From positions 186,001 through 250,000 of the forward strand of contig CAVQMC010000025.1 of assembly GCA_963713505.1 (NCBI GenBank): 64,000 nt of DNA, written 5' to 3'. This document shows, piece after piece, positions 25,965 to 35,795 of this stretch. Below the pieces are notes generated by a model. The model had not been told where the DNA came from and made no database searches. It worked only from the letters and a program-made list of their open reading frames with translations. Source of the DNA: CAVQMC01 sp963713505 (lineage in GTDB: Bacteria > Bacteroidota > Ignavibacteria > Ignavibacteriales > Ignavibacteriaceae). Numbering within the stretch: position 1 is the first letter of the stretch; every line of letters starts with the position of its first letter. A program made the position numbers and the translations under genes.

Positions 25965-28900
25965 ATGAAAGTGAAAATACTTTTTGGCTTTAGTAAATTA
26001 GTTCTTGTTTTCTTAACTATAATATTATTACAAGTTGATTTATCTGCTCAGACTCAAACGTTCCAATGGGTAAAAAATTTCGGCGGTACCGGATATGATG
26101 TTGGTAATAGTATTGTTGTTGATCATTTGGGAAATATAGTTTCGACAGGTTATTTTGATAGTACATTTAACTTTGGCGGATTTAATATTTCCACTAACGG
26201 CGCTTATGATATTTTTATTGCTAAATACAATTCTGTGGGTAATGTTATATGGGTTAGAACTGCAGGAGGAATTAATTATGATTATGGAGTGAGTGTTACG
26301 GTGGATAATCAAAATAATGTTTTAGTAACAGGGACTTTTAATCAAAGTGCTACATTTGATACAACAAGATTAACCGGTTATGGAGGCGATGATATTTTTG
26401 TTGCAAAATATGACCCTAACGGAACTTTATTATGGGTAAAAAAGGCCGGAGGAATTAATTATGAAACTGCTGGTAAAATTGTTACTGATAATTTAAATAA
26501 TGTATATGTAACAGGCAGTTATTCAAATTCCGCAACATTTGATGATTCAACTATTACAGGCGGACAATTTTCAGAATTATTTGTTGCTAAGTATGATCCT
26601 TTAGGAGTACTGCAATGGGTACATGGCACGCAAAGCAGCGGTAACGGTGATTGTTACGGTGAAGGTATTACAATAAACAACAATAATGATATTATGGTTT
26701 GCGGTTCATTTGCAGATACTACTCATTTTAGCCCAAATGTTTTTATAGTTAGTAATGGTTCAAATGATATGTTTGTTGCAAAATACGATCTTACCGGAAA
26801 TATAGTCTGGGCTAGAGGAATAGGTGGATTGGATTATTATGATGATGCTAAAAGTATAATTACTGATGGGGATAATAATATATATTTTACCGGAAGTTTT
26901 TCAGGACAGGTTTCCTTCGGTGGAATAAACCTTACAAGTCTAGCTTTCGCTGATATTTTTGTCGCAAAATATGATAACTCCGGAAATGCTGTCTGGGTTA
27001 GGCAGGAAGGGCAAATTAATGGAAATATTGGGAATGATATTACACTTGATAATAATGATAATGTTGGAGTAATAGGAAGTAATAATGAAGCTATCGGGAA
27101 AAAACAGGGGTTATTTCAAGAAATGTTCATTGGAAAATATGATAAAGATGGAAATGAAATTTGGAATAATGTGTATTCAGGATTGTCATACGTAGATGGC
27201 TATGGAATTACTGCTGACCAAAACAACAACTTAATAATCACAGGTTATTTTGACCAATCAGCAACTATTGGTGACATTACTTTAAATACTAATGGTGTTT
27301 ATGATATACTAACTGCAAAAATTACAACACCTATTCTTACAATTTCGCCGGATACTTTAGACTTTGGAACCGTTCAAGTTGATAATAACTTAGTTTCCAG
27401 TATACTGCTTAATAATAATTCAAATGCTACTGTTCATATAGATAGTTTATTACTTGGCGGATTAAATCCTCTAGATTTTTCTTATAGTTTAACAGGATTT
27501 GTAGATACAATTCCTCCACTTCAAAATGAGTTATTAAATATTACGTTTGCACCGTCATTAGCAGGAAGCAGAAGTGCATTTTTAATTATAAAAAGTGATG
27601 CTGATTCAAACCCGGATACTGTACATTTAACCGGTACAGGCGGTACCCCGCCTTTATCTCTTTCTTCAGATTCACTTAATTTTGGAACAGTTGATGTTAA
27701 TAGTTTTTCCGAAAGAACCTTAACCATTTCTAATTCTAGTTTATCAAATTTAATAATTGACAGTCTTACATTAGCTACCGGCAATGATACTACATTTATG
27801 CTGCCAAATATCAGTTTGCCTGATACATTACTTCCTTCCGATTTTATAAATTTAAATATTAGGTTTACCCCTACAATTGCCGGAATTCAATTAGGAGCTT
27901 TGATTATCTATAGTAATGCAATAAGCAGCCCGGACGGAGTTTTATTATTTGGAAACGGAATTGCAGGTGTAACCGTTCAGCAGTCTGATAGTTCAAGTGT
28001 GGGACAAAATGTATCTCTGGATTTAATTCCTCCAGCCGGAATTCTTTATACTACATATCAATTATTTTATAAAAAGACTGGTGATTTAACCTATCAAGTT
28101 ACTAATTTGATAAACAACGGACTTTCTTACACTGCTGATATTCCATCCGATTATTCAACTGTAAGAGGAATTCAATATTATGCAGAGTTTTCGGATGGAT
28201 TAAATATTGTAACTTACCCTTCTGCAAATCCTTTAACAAATCCAGCCACACTACAGTTAAAAGTTCCTCAAATGAATTATCCTTTGGAGATAAAAAAAGC
28301 ACAGTATCAATTTGTATCAATTCCATTGAGTTTAAGTGCTCCTCAAATAGATTCAGTTTTAGCAGATAATTATGGAATATATGATAACAGAATTTGGAGA
28401 ATATTCAGATACGATCCTGTAAATAGTACTTATGTTGAATACCCGGATTTGACTTCCGATTTTTCTCCTGGCAATGCTTTTATGCTGATAAATAAAGACG
28501 GACAAACCTTTGATGTGAAGAATGCGCAAACCGTATTTGCAAGTAATAGTTATACAATTACATTACAGCCTGGCTGGAATCAAATAGGAGACCCGTTTGC
28601 ATTTCCAGTTGACTGGGATAGTGTTGGAAATTCACTATTGCTGCAGTCTCCGGTTGGCTGGAACAGGGATACTCAGCAAAATGAATTTGGTATAACTGTA
28701 TTGCAGCCATGGGACGGTTATTGGATTAACAATACAACTGGTCTAAATGTTAATTTAACAATACCTCCTGTTGCAAGTTTATCAACCATAGGTAAGAAAA
28801 ATTATTTAGAAAATTTGAAGAATGATGAATTTGTTATTCAATTAAAAGCAGCACTCAATTCAACCGGTTATTCCGATGATCAGAATTACATTGGAATGAT

Positions 28901-29555
28901 GGAAACCGTTGATAAAAAACTTAATTGGCTTCAACCGCCTCCGTTTGATAATAATTTAGTTGTCGATATAATCGCTGACAATAAAAAATATGCACAATAT
29001 TTAGTTAACTCATCCAAAGACGGAGCATTTTGGGACTTGGCAATTTCATCAATTAATAAGAACAAACAAGTAAATATAAATCTGGATTTAAAATCCAATC
29101 TGCCTGAAGGATTTAAAATTTGGTTCCTTGATAAAGATAGAAAAACTCCGATAAACATAATTAATAATCATTTATTTGTAAATCTACCTGATAACGGGAA
29201 GGGTAAATACAGAGTTATTGTAGGAACGGAAGAATTCGCAAAAAATAATTCAAATAATATATCATTAACTCCGGATACATATAATCTATTTCAGAATTAT
29301 CCTAACCCTTTTAATCCGACAACTAATATTGTATACCAGTTAAAAGAAAAGAGTACTGTAACTTTAGAGATATATGATATACTCGGCAGAAAAGTTGCGA
29401 GCTTAATTAATAATGAAATTCAAAATGCCGGTCAGCATTCATTAATTTGGAACGGGAGAAATGTTGAAGGCAATAAAGTAGCCAGCGGAGTATATATATA
29501 TAGAATTAAAGCAAATAATTTTATAGACAGCAAAAAGATGATACTATTAAAATAA
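25965..29555 (+). CDS. Secreted SBBP-repeat protein with T9SS type A sorting domain
   Basis: The product has 1196 residues from ATG 25965, preferred over an in-frame GTG three codons upstream. A signal peptide ends VDLSAQ. Residues ~35-450 hold SBBP-type beta-propeller repeats (units such as DIFVAKYDPNGTLLWVKKAGG, DNLNNVYVTGSYSNSATF, shortened here). Residues ~460-660 are two ASH/choice-of-anchor-D beta sandwiches (LDFGTVQVDNN; LNFGTVDVNSF). A beta-rich region follows, then residues ~1110-1196 are the type IX sorting domain: NLFQNYPNPFNP, LEIYDILGRKVA, ASGVYIYRIKAN, KKMILLK at the end. The domain directs export through the outer membrane and usually surface attachment. It is the last gene before a terminator. 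Confidence 0.9.
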   Translation: MKVKILFGFSKLVLVFLTIILLQVDLSAQTQTFQWVKNFGGTGYDVGNSIVVDHLGNIVSTGYFDSTFNFGGFNISTNGAYDIFIAKYNSVGNVIWVRTAGGINYDYGVSVTVDNQNNVLVTGTFNQSATFDTTRLTGYGGDDIFVAKYDPNGTLLWVKKAGGINYETAGKIVTDNLNNVYVTGSYSNSATFDDSTITGGQFSELFVAKYDPLGVLQWVHGTQSSGNGDCYGEGITINNNNDIMVCGSFADTTHFSPNVFIVSNGSNDMFVAKYDLTGNIVWARGIGGLDYYDDAKSIITDGDNNIYFTGSFSGQVSFGGINLTSLAFADIFVAKYDNSGNAVWVRQEGQINGNIGNDITLDNNDNVGVIGSNNEAIGKKQGLFQEMFIGKYDKDGNEIWNNVYSGLSYVDGYGITADQNNNLIITGYFDQSATIGDITLNTNGVYDILTAKITTPILTISPDTLDFGTVQVDNNLVSSILLNNNSNATVHIDSLLLGGLNPLDFSYSLTGFVDTIPPLQNELLNITFAPSLAGSRSAFLIIKSDADSNPDTVHLTGTGGTPPLSLSSDSLNFGTVDVNSFSERTLTISNSSLSNLIIDSLTLATGNDTTFMLPNISLPDTLLPSDFINLNIRFTPTIAGIQLGALIIYSNAISSPDGVLLFGNGIAGVTVQQSDSSSVGQNVSLDLIPPAGILYTTYQLFYKKTGDLTYQVTNLINNGLSYTADIPSDYSTVRGIQYYAEFSDGLNIVTYPSANPLTNPATLQLKVPQMNYPLEIKKAQYQFVSIPLSLSAPQIDSVLADNYGIYDNRIWRIFRYDPVNSTYVEYPDLTSDFSPGNAFMLINKDGQTFDVKNAQTVFASNSYTITLQPGWNQIGDPFAFPVDWDSVGNSLLLQSPVGWNRDTQQNEFGITVLQPWDGYWINNTTGLNVNLTIPPVASLSTIGKKNYLENLKNDEFVIQLKAALNSTGYSDDQNYIGMMETVDKKLNWLQPPPFDNNLVVDIIADNKKYAQYLVNSSKDGAFWDLAISSINKNKQVNINLDLKSNLPEGFKIWFLDKDRKTPINIINNHLFVNLPDNGKGKYRVIVGTEEFAKNNSNNISLTPDTYNLFQNYPNPFNPTTNIVYQLKEKSTVTLEIYDILGRKVASLINNEIQNAGQHSLIWNGRNVEGNKVASGVYIYRIKANNFIDSKKMILLK

Positions 29556-29646
29556 AAGTTTTTCTAAACTTTAATATATTTCTCAAAAATGAATATTATA
29601 TGTTTTTGATTTAATTGTTAAATATTAAATAATATTTTTATTAATT

Positions 29647-29681
29647 AAGGCAAACTCAAATTGGGTTTGCCTTTTGTTTTT
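29647..29681 (+). terminator. Rho-independent terminator after the T6SS/envelope operon
   Basis: Stem AAGGCAAAC (29647-29655) pairs with GTTTGCCTT (29665-29673), loop of 9, followed by TTGTTTTTT. It lies about 90 bases after the SBBP gene. It is the first convincing terminator I see in the + direction from base 1. Confidence 0.85.
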
Positions 29682-29905
29682 TAAATAAATTTAAAAGTTT
29701 ACTGTTAATAATTTTTGCTAATTACAATAAGAAATAACCTTATTTTAATTAGTAAAAGATTGCTTATAATATTAATTATCAGTAAAATCAAATAGTATTT
29801 ATAAGTTTCGGGGACTGCAATGGAAATTCCATTCTTCAATATAGTTAAAACATTAAAATTTTATTCATTTCATGTAGATCAAAATTGAAGTGTTATAAAT
29901 CTAAA

Positions 29906-29998
29906 TTCAACGGCAGCAAATATTCAAGCAGAACTTACTTTTATAAACTTGAGGCGGGAAATTACTCAAGTGTAAAGAAAATGATTTTGATGAAATAA
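29906..29998 (+). pseudogene. Relic of a T9SS C-terminal sorting domain
   Basis: A 30-codon frame reads FNGSKYSS then TYFYKLEAGNYSSVKKMILMK and a stop (a few residues omitted). It matches the end of a type A sorting domain, as in the 42364 gene (SSGIYFYKL...KKMILLK). No upstream coding continues in any frame, so this is the tail of a lost secreted-protein gene. The remainder of 29682-30105 holds no other gene; bases 30024-30057 are described separately. Confidence 0.7.
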
Positions 29999-30023
29999 TA
30001 TGAACTTATGAATTTTTATAGTT

Positions 30024-30057
30024 CTTAGTGTATCAAAGTGCTCTTAGTGCCTTAGTG
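30024..30057. repeat. Short ~9-base periodic repeat of CTTAGTG
   Basis: CTTAGTG occurs at 30024, 30043 and 30051, with CAAAGTG at 30034. The steps are 10, 9 and 8 bases. It is non-coding and sits between the sorting-domain relic and the convergent oxidoreductase gene. A related TTTGCGCTCTATGCGTTC stretch is at 42209-42226. Confidence 0.6.
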
Positions 30058-30105
30058 TTTAAATATTTTAGAAATAAAAAATATTCTAATTAAATTTGAA
30101 TAAAT

Positions 30106-31124
30106 TTATTCAACTTTAACTACAACTTTTCCAATTGTTTTACCTGACTGCAATTCTTTTACAGCCTTAATCAAATCTTTAAACTCAAATACTTTGCCTA
30201 TAATTGGTTTTTCTAAATTTAGTTCTGTTATTTCATTTAGCATTCCTTTTAGTAATTCCAATCTATCATAAAGCCAGATTAAATTAAACCCTAATATTGA
30301 TTTATTAGATTCAATTAATGTTAAAGTATCGTAAGTCGGTCTTGTTAAATATTTATATGCTAATCTTAAATAATTTGGCCTTGAAGTTGGTGAACTATAA
30401 TCGGATAAACCATATGCAACCATTCGTCCTGTCGGTGCTAAAAAATTAAAACTGATCTTTTGAATTTTACCACCAATTGCTTCCATTATCAAATCGAGTG
30501 ATCTTCCGTTTAATTTTTTTTCTAATTCTTCTTTAAAGTTTTTATTCCTAATTATAATTTCATCGTAGTTTTCATTTTCAACCACATTTAATTTATTAGC
30601 ATTGCCGATTGTTCCGATTGTAAATGCGGAAAACTTTTTTGCTATTCTGTTAGCATATAACCCGACTCCGCCGGCAGCACTGTGAATTAAAACCGTATGG
30701 CCTGACTGTAAGTTTCCCATTTTTATCAGAGCATAATAAGCTGTTAACGCTTGAACAATAAATCCTGCTCCTTCTTCAAACGACCAATCTTCAGGTAATT
30801 TAATAACGTAATTTTTATCTATTACAATATGATCCGTAAATGCACCAAATCTAATTACTCCCATAATTTTATCATTTATTTCGAATTCTTTTACTTCCTT
30901 TCCTTTGTCTATAATTATACCGGAAAATTCTAATCCAGGAATAAAATCTTTTTTTGGAGCTGCTTTATATAATCCGGCAATTGTAAAAATATCGGCAAAA
31001 TTAAGTCCGATTGCTTTAACTTTAATTAATACTTCGTTTTTATTTAGAGGAGGTAATTCTTCAGAAACCAACTTAAGTTTTTTAATGATCCGCTTTTTGT
31101 CATTCTGTAGGAATTTTTTATCAT
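30106..31124 (-). CDS. Zinc-less MDR family NAD(P)H:quinone oxidoreductase, frameshifted near its start
   Basis: The main frame (30106-31071) encodes a medium-chain dehydrogenase/reductase of the quinone-reductase branch. It has LIKVKAIGLNFADIFTIAGLY at the N-terminal GroES fold, the nucleotide-binding IHSAAGGVGLYANRIAK (~residue 130), and no structural-zinc Cys cluster. The natural N terminus lies upstream: ATG at 31124 begins MIKNSYRMTKSGSLKNL and needs one extra A near 31075 to join KLVSEELPPLNKNEVL. That gives ~339 residues, the normal length. The gene is convergent with the preceding operon and divergent from the carbonic anhydrase gene. The substrate is unknown. Confidence 0.8.
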
Positions 31125-31239
31125 ATCAATTCCCCTGAGAATTTATATCATAAATTTATCAAATATTATTTATTAATTTCCTAAATTAAATAATTTAAAT
31201 TCTTCAGTCATCAAAATTTAAATAACAAAAAGAGAAATA

Positions 31240-31869
31240 ATGTATATGAGACATTTACCGAATCTATTTGAAAATAATAGAAAATGGTCACAGAATATAA
31301 AAGAAAAAGATCAAAACTTTTTCAGTGAATTATCCAAGCAGCAGAATCCGGAATATCTTTGGATCGGCTGCTCCGACAGCAGAGTCCCGGCGAATGAAAT
31401 TGTAGGATTAATGCCGGGTGAATTATTTGTTCATCGGAATGTTTCAAATATGGTTATTCATACTGACATGAATTGTTTGTCTGTAATTCAATTTGCGGTT
31501 GAAGCTTTGAATGTGAAACATATTATTGTATGCGGACATTACGGATGCGGAGGTGTTAAAGCTTCTGTAGAAGATAAAAATCATGGTCTGATCGATAATT
31601 GGTTAAGACATATCAAAGATATTTATTATAAACATAAAAATGAACTTGATAAATTTAATACGGAACATGATATGATAAACCGTTTGTGTGAATTAAATGT
31701 TATTGAACAGGTAAAAAATGTCTGCAGTACAACTATTGTAAAAGAAGCCTGGAAAAATGATAAAAAATTGAGCATTCATGGCTGGATTTATGGTCTGCAT
31801 GACGGACTTCTAAAAGATCTTGATATTTGTATTTCAAATTTGGAAGAATTTAATCAGCTTCCTTTGTAA
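31240..31869 (+). CDS. can: Beta-class carbonic anhydrase
   Basis: The product has 209 residues and reversibly hydrates CO2 in the cytoplasm. Zinc ligands are visible: Cys44 with the Asp46-Arg48 dyad in CSDSRVPA, and His100 and Cys103 in CGHYGCGG. VHRNVSNMV is the conserved strand between them, and HGWIYGLHDG lies near the C terminus. Length and motifs match the Can/CynT-type clade. It has its own ~115-base upstream region shared with the divergent oxidoreductase. Confidence 0.95.
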   Translation: MYMRHLPNLFENNRKWSQNIKEKDQNFFSELSKQQNPEYLWIGCSDSRVPANEIVGLMPGELFVHRNVSNMVIHTDMNCLSVIQFAVEALNVKHIIVCGHYGCGGVKASVEDKNHGLIDNWLRHIKDIYYKHKNELDKFNTEHDMINRLCELNVIEQVKNVCSTTIVKEAWKNDKKLSIHGWIYGLHDGLLKDLDICISNLEEFNQLPL

Positions 31870-31911
31870 AATATTTAATTTTATTATAGTTGATACTTTC
31901 CCGGGGAACTA

Positions 31912-33385
31912 ATGTTTAAGAAAATATTTATTCTTTTCATTGCAATTTTTATTTTTTCTTTTACCTCAAACTTATCTGCTCAAAATTTCAATACAAAATT
32001 TTCAAAGCGTTTTATACATGAATTAGTCACAGAAAAAAATATTGAAAAGTATATTAATCCAGAAGAATTAAAATTATCCAAAAGGTTAGGAATTAATTAT
32101 AAAGATGTAAAATATAAATTTTTAATTTCTTACGGCCTTTCAGTAAATGTGAAAAAAATTATTCAAAACAATCCTAAATTATATGATATTAAATGTCTTA
32201 ATCTAGACGATGATTATTATGAATTAAAATTGTTAATAAAAAATCAAAATTATACTAAAAGCTTTTTCTTCAAAGACACACTACTAATTACACCAGCAAG
32301 TTATTACTCAAGAAGCTGGGAAAGGATTGATAGCAAATATTTTATCTTTGTTGTTAGTGATAAATCTTTAACAAATTCATATGCGGTTAAAAAATTAGAT
32401 GATTTTGTTGACAGTTTAGGAATAAAACTAAAACTGACCGGAAGTGAATTAGAATTGCTGCAAAAAGAAAAAATTTATTATTTCCTCTGCAGGAATGAAA
32501 ATGAAGTTGAAAATTTAACCGGCTACAAAGCAAGAGGAAATTATATTTTAGCTTATGATTATATCATTTCTTCTTATAACAGTCATTACCACGAACTTTG
32601 CCATTTATTAATGAACTATAAACTGCATAATTTGAATTTATACACACTTCCGTTTTTTCAGGAAGGTTTTGCAGTCGCTTTGGGCGGAAGAGGAGGAAGA
32701 ACCTCCAATGTTGTATTAAATTTAGGTGCTTTCATAAAAGAATCGGGGCTGATGAAAGTAAGTGACTTATTTACTTTTCATGATTTTAATAATGTTGATC
32801 CGTCATTTGCTTATCCGTTAAGCGGTATCTATAATAAGTTTTTAATTGAAAAAATTGGAATTGATAATTATTTAAAATTATATGAAAAATATTCAGGCTC
32901 ATTTTCAGAAATCCAAAATATTCGAAATAAATAAAAATGATTTGCCTGCCGAAGAAGAATGGAATAATTATATAGATAGTTACAAATCTGAAAATACTGA
33001 TATCCATTTTCCGGATGAATTTAATTATAAAGATATTGTTGCCGAGGATTCAACATTTATGTTAATCGACAATAAAACTAATTATATATTTCAAATTAAA
33101 GATTACTTGTTAATTTCATTTAATGATAAACCTAAAAATTATATAAGTTCAAAGTTTACAGAAATTTTTCCTAATGAAGATTATAATGGTGAAAGATATT
33201 TAATTACTGCAACCGAACATGAAATTTCAGTTTATGATTTATTTACGAATAATTTAATTGCAAAATACGCAGCGGGTTTTTCAACTGAACCAAATCCGGT
33301 CCCAATTAATAATAATTTGTTTACATTCGCTGTTTCAAAAAAAGTTTTTCAAAATACACTTCGCAATGCTGTTTATAGCAAATAA
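31912..33385 (+). CDS. Exported gluzincin-like putative metalloprotease, one frameshift
   Basis: A signal peptide ends FTSNLSAQ. Near residue 227 HELCHLLMN fits an HExxH zinc site, and FFQEGFAVALGGR ~27 residues later offers the third ligand Glu with the EGFA pattern of gluzincin/DUF-type peptidases. The frame ends at 32934. Dropping one base near 32905 continues with KIFEINKNDLPAEEEW to 33385, so the protein is ~490 residues with a C-terminal domain of unknown type. The family beyond the zincin motif is not recognised. It starts 42 bases after the carbonic anhydrase, with GGGG-type spacing before ATG. Confidence 0.6.
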
Positions 33386-33412
33386 TTGATATATTTGTAT
33401 CAAATATTTTTG
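33386..33412 (+). promoter_or_regulatory. Possible Bacteroidota-type promoter
   Basis: TTG (33386-33388), 16 bases, then TATTTTTG (33405-33412), matching TAnnTTTG. It lies ~100 bases before the AraC-type regulator, just after the previous stop. It overlaps a small inverted repeat TTGATA...TATCAA (33386-33403). The -33 element is weak. Confidence 0.3.
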
Positions 33413-33512
33413 TAAAAAATCGCTTCCAGTTTTAGTAATTCCTAAATTATTCTGCATATATTTTGACAATTTTTCACTAATTTTAAACTATTAATTAAAT
33501 TTTTTAGGGGCG

Positions 33513-34625
33513 ATGGATTTAATTACTATTTTCATCATTTTGAGTATCGGACAGGGTATTTTTCTCGGATTTGTTTTGCTTACAATAAAGAGAGGAAATA
33601 TTTCTGCAAATCGGCTGCTTGGCTTGCTGCTGCTATTTTTTGCGTTCGGTATTAGCGGTTTTGTTTTTGTCCGTTCCGATACCTACAAAGATGTGCCTTT
33701 TTTAATTGGTGTTCCATCAACTGTTATTTTTTTATATGGCCCTCTTTTTTACTTTTATGTTAAGAAATTAACTCATAAAAAAATTAAATTAAAATTTCCG
33801 CAATTTCTTCATTTTATTCCTTTTATACTTTTAGTTATTTACCGCTTACCATTTTACCTTAGCAGTAATTCTAACAAAATCGCTTCGTTAAATAATTCAA
33901 GTGCTTTTGGCGAGAATCTTATCATACTCTCTTTGCAGATTGTTCATGTTTTTATTTATCTTTTTTTCACGATGAAGTTATTAACAGAGTATGAAAGAAG
34001 AATTAAATCAACTATGTCATCTTTGGATAAAATAAATCTTAGATGGATTAAATTTGGTAATTATGCATTTTTAATAGTTTTTGGTTTGATGACGGTTTTT
34101 GTCGCCGTTTCATTTTTTGGTATCGATTTGTACCAGCATTATATTACTGTAATTCCAATACTTGTATCAATTGTAATTTTAACGATCGGGTATTTTGGAT
34201 TGACTCAGCCGATAATAATTACTAACGAAAATAACGATGAGAAAATAAAGAAATATGAAAAATCATCTTTGACTTTGGAAAAAGCAGACTCTTATCTTGA
34301 AAAATTATTAAGAATCATGGAATCCGAAAAGCCTTTTTTAAATAGTAATTTAACACTTCAAAAACTTGCCGAAACTATTTCCATGCAGCCGCATCATTTA
34401 TCCCAGATAATTAATGAAAGAATGCATCAAAACTTTTTCGATTTTGTTAATAATTACAGGATTGAAGAAGCAAAAAAATTATTGACTGAACCAAGAAGCG
34501 AACTGCTTACAATTTTGGCAATTGCGGAAGAAGTAGGTTTTAATTCTAAATCTTCTTTTAATGTCGCTTTTAAAAAGTGTACTTCAATGACTCCTAGTCA
34601 ATTTAGACAAAATCATTCATCCTAA
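33513..34625 (+). CDS. Membrane-anchored AraC-family transcriptional regulator
   Basis: The product has 370 residues. The N-terminal ~240 residues contain about seven hydrophobic helices, for example IFIILSIGQGIFLGFVLLTI and YITVIPILVSIVILTIGYFG. Residues ~265-368 form an AraC/XylS double helix-turn-helix (LTLQKLAETISMQPHHLSQIIN; ILAIAEEVGFNSKSSF; MTPSQFR). This 7TM-AraC form is common in Bacteroidota and related phyla. The ligand is unknown. It precedes the SDR-TolC-MFP-RND operon by 250 bases and may regulate it. AGGGG precedes the ATG. Confidence 0.88.
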   Translation: MDLITIFIILSIGQGIFLGFVLLTIKRGNISANRLLGLLLLFFAFGISGFVFVRSDTYKDVPFLIGVPSTVIFLYGPLFYFYVKKLTHKKIKLKFPQFLHFIPFILLVIYRLPFYLSSNSNKIASLNNSSAFGENLIILSLQIVHVFIYLFFTMKLLTEYERRIKSTMSSLDKINLRWIKFGNYAFLIVFGLMTVFVAVSFFGIDLYQHYITVIPILVSIVILTIGYFGLTQPIIITNENNDEKIKKYEKSSLTLEKADSYLEKLLRIMESEKPFLNSNLTLQKLAETISMQPHHLSQIINERMHQNFFDFVNNYRIEEAKKLLTEPRSELLTILAIAEEVGFNSKSSFNVAFKKCTSMTPSQFRQNHSS

Positions 34626-34875
34626 GTATACCAAATAATTTATTCATCATTATTTCCAACCATTCATCCATCAAAACAGTTTTAGTTTATAGGTCAATAC
34701 AAATTATTGGTCTTGTACTATAATTCCGGTCGATAAAAAAGTATAACAGTAATAAGTTTACATTCAAATTTTTTATTTCTAAAACTAAAGCTGTTGATTA
34801 ACAAACAATTAAAAGTATTTATTAAAGAATAATTGTCATTTGTGAATAAATATTAAGAGAATGGTATAAGCTGGA

Positions 34876-35775
34876 ATGTATTTTACAGGGGAGAGAATCT
34901 GTTTAATTACCGGGGCTAATTCAGGGTTAGGTAAGGCGGCTGCAAAAGAACTGGCAAGATTAGGTGCAAAATTAATTCTAGTCTGCAGAAACCACGTTCG
35001 CGGAGAAAAGGCGCTCAAAGATATTGTGGAAAGCTCCGGTAATAAACAGGTTCATTTATATATTGCTGATTTATCATCTCAAAATTCAATTCTTGATTTA
35101 ACTGAAAAATTAAAAAGTAATTACGAAAGAATAGACATACTAATAAATAATGCAGGAGCATATTTTTCTAAAAGACACAAAACAGTTGATGGAATTGAAG
35201 CTACTTTTGCAGTGAATTATTTATCGCGATTTCTACTAATAAATTTACTTTTGGAATCTATTCGTAAAAGTAAGCAGGGAAGAATAATTAATGTGTCCGG
35301 TGAATATCACAGGCAAGGCAGAATATATTTTGATGATTTAGAACTGCAAAAATTTTATTCGGGGGTCAAAGCTAACAGACAGGCAAAACTTGCTGATGTA
35401 ATTTTAACATACGAACTATCAAGAAGATTAACCGGAACTAATATTACTGTTAATTGTATGCACCCGGGTTTTGTAAAAACAAATATTATTTTTAATGATC
35501 CCGACGCTTCTTTTTTTTCAAAGTTTCTGTACAAATTGATTTCACCTTTCATGAAAAGTCCCGAAAAAGGAGCCGAAACAATATTATATCTAGCTGCTTC
35601 TCCGGAAGTGACAAGAGTATCTGGTAAGTACTTTATAAATAAACAGTGCATAAGCACTTCAAAAGAATCTTACGATCCAAACACTGCACAAGAACTATGG
35701 AAATTAAGTGAAGAAATGCTGAAAATAAAAATCAGCAATAAATTACCGAAAGATAAACCAGTTAATAAATATTAG
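34876..35775 (+). CDS. SDR family oxidoreductase (retinol-dehydrogenase-like) lacking the catalytic Tyr
   Basis: The product has 299 residues. It has the Rossmann TGANSGLGKAAAKEL (residues 12-26) and NNAGAYF. IINVSGEYH supplies the catalytic Ser region. NCMHPGFVKTN is typical of the retinol-dehydrogenase-like clade. The active-site YxxxK is expected as A-Y-x-x-S-K but the sequence reads KANRQAKLAD, so Tyr is Asn while Lys is kept. Activity is therefore doubtful or altered. It lies 20 bases before the tolC-like gene, probably as the first gene of the efflux operon. Confidence 0.8.
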   Translation: MYFTGERICLITGANSGLGKAAAKELARLGAKLILVCRNHVRGEKALKDIVESSGNKQVHLYIADLSSQNSILDLTEKLKSNYERIDILINNAGAYFSKRHKTVDGIEATFAVNYLSRFLLINLLLESIRKSKQGRIINVSGEYHRQGRIYFDDLELQKFYSGVKANRQAKLADVILTYELSRRLTGTNITVNCMHPGFVKTNIIFNDPDASFFSKFLYKLISPFMKSPEKGAETILYLAASPEVTRVSGKYFINKQCISTSKESYDPNTAQELWKLSEEMLKIKISNKLPKDKPVNKY

Positions 35776-35795
35776 TAAACAGGTAAATAAATAAT

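Noticed and set aside
26040..29000. Nucleotide tandem repeat / CRISPR-like periodicity in the SBBP gene
   Set aside because: Periodicity is at protein level (SBBP units) with degenerate codons; no direct repeats with spacers. No CRISPR array is seen anywhere in the window.
29820..29890. Short frame starting MEIPFFNI
   Set aside because: 22 codons, no ribosome-binding site or similarity.
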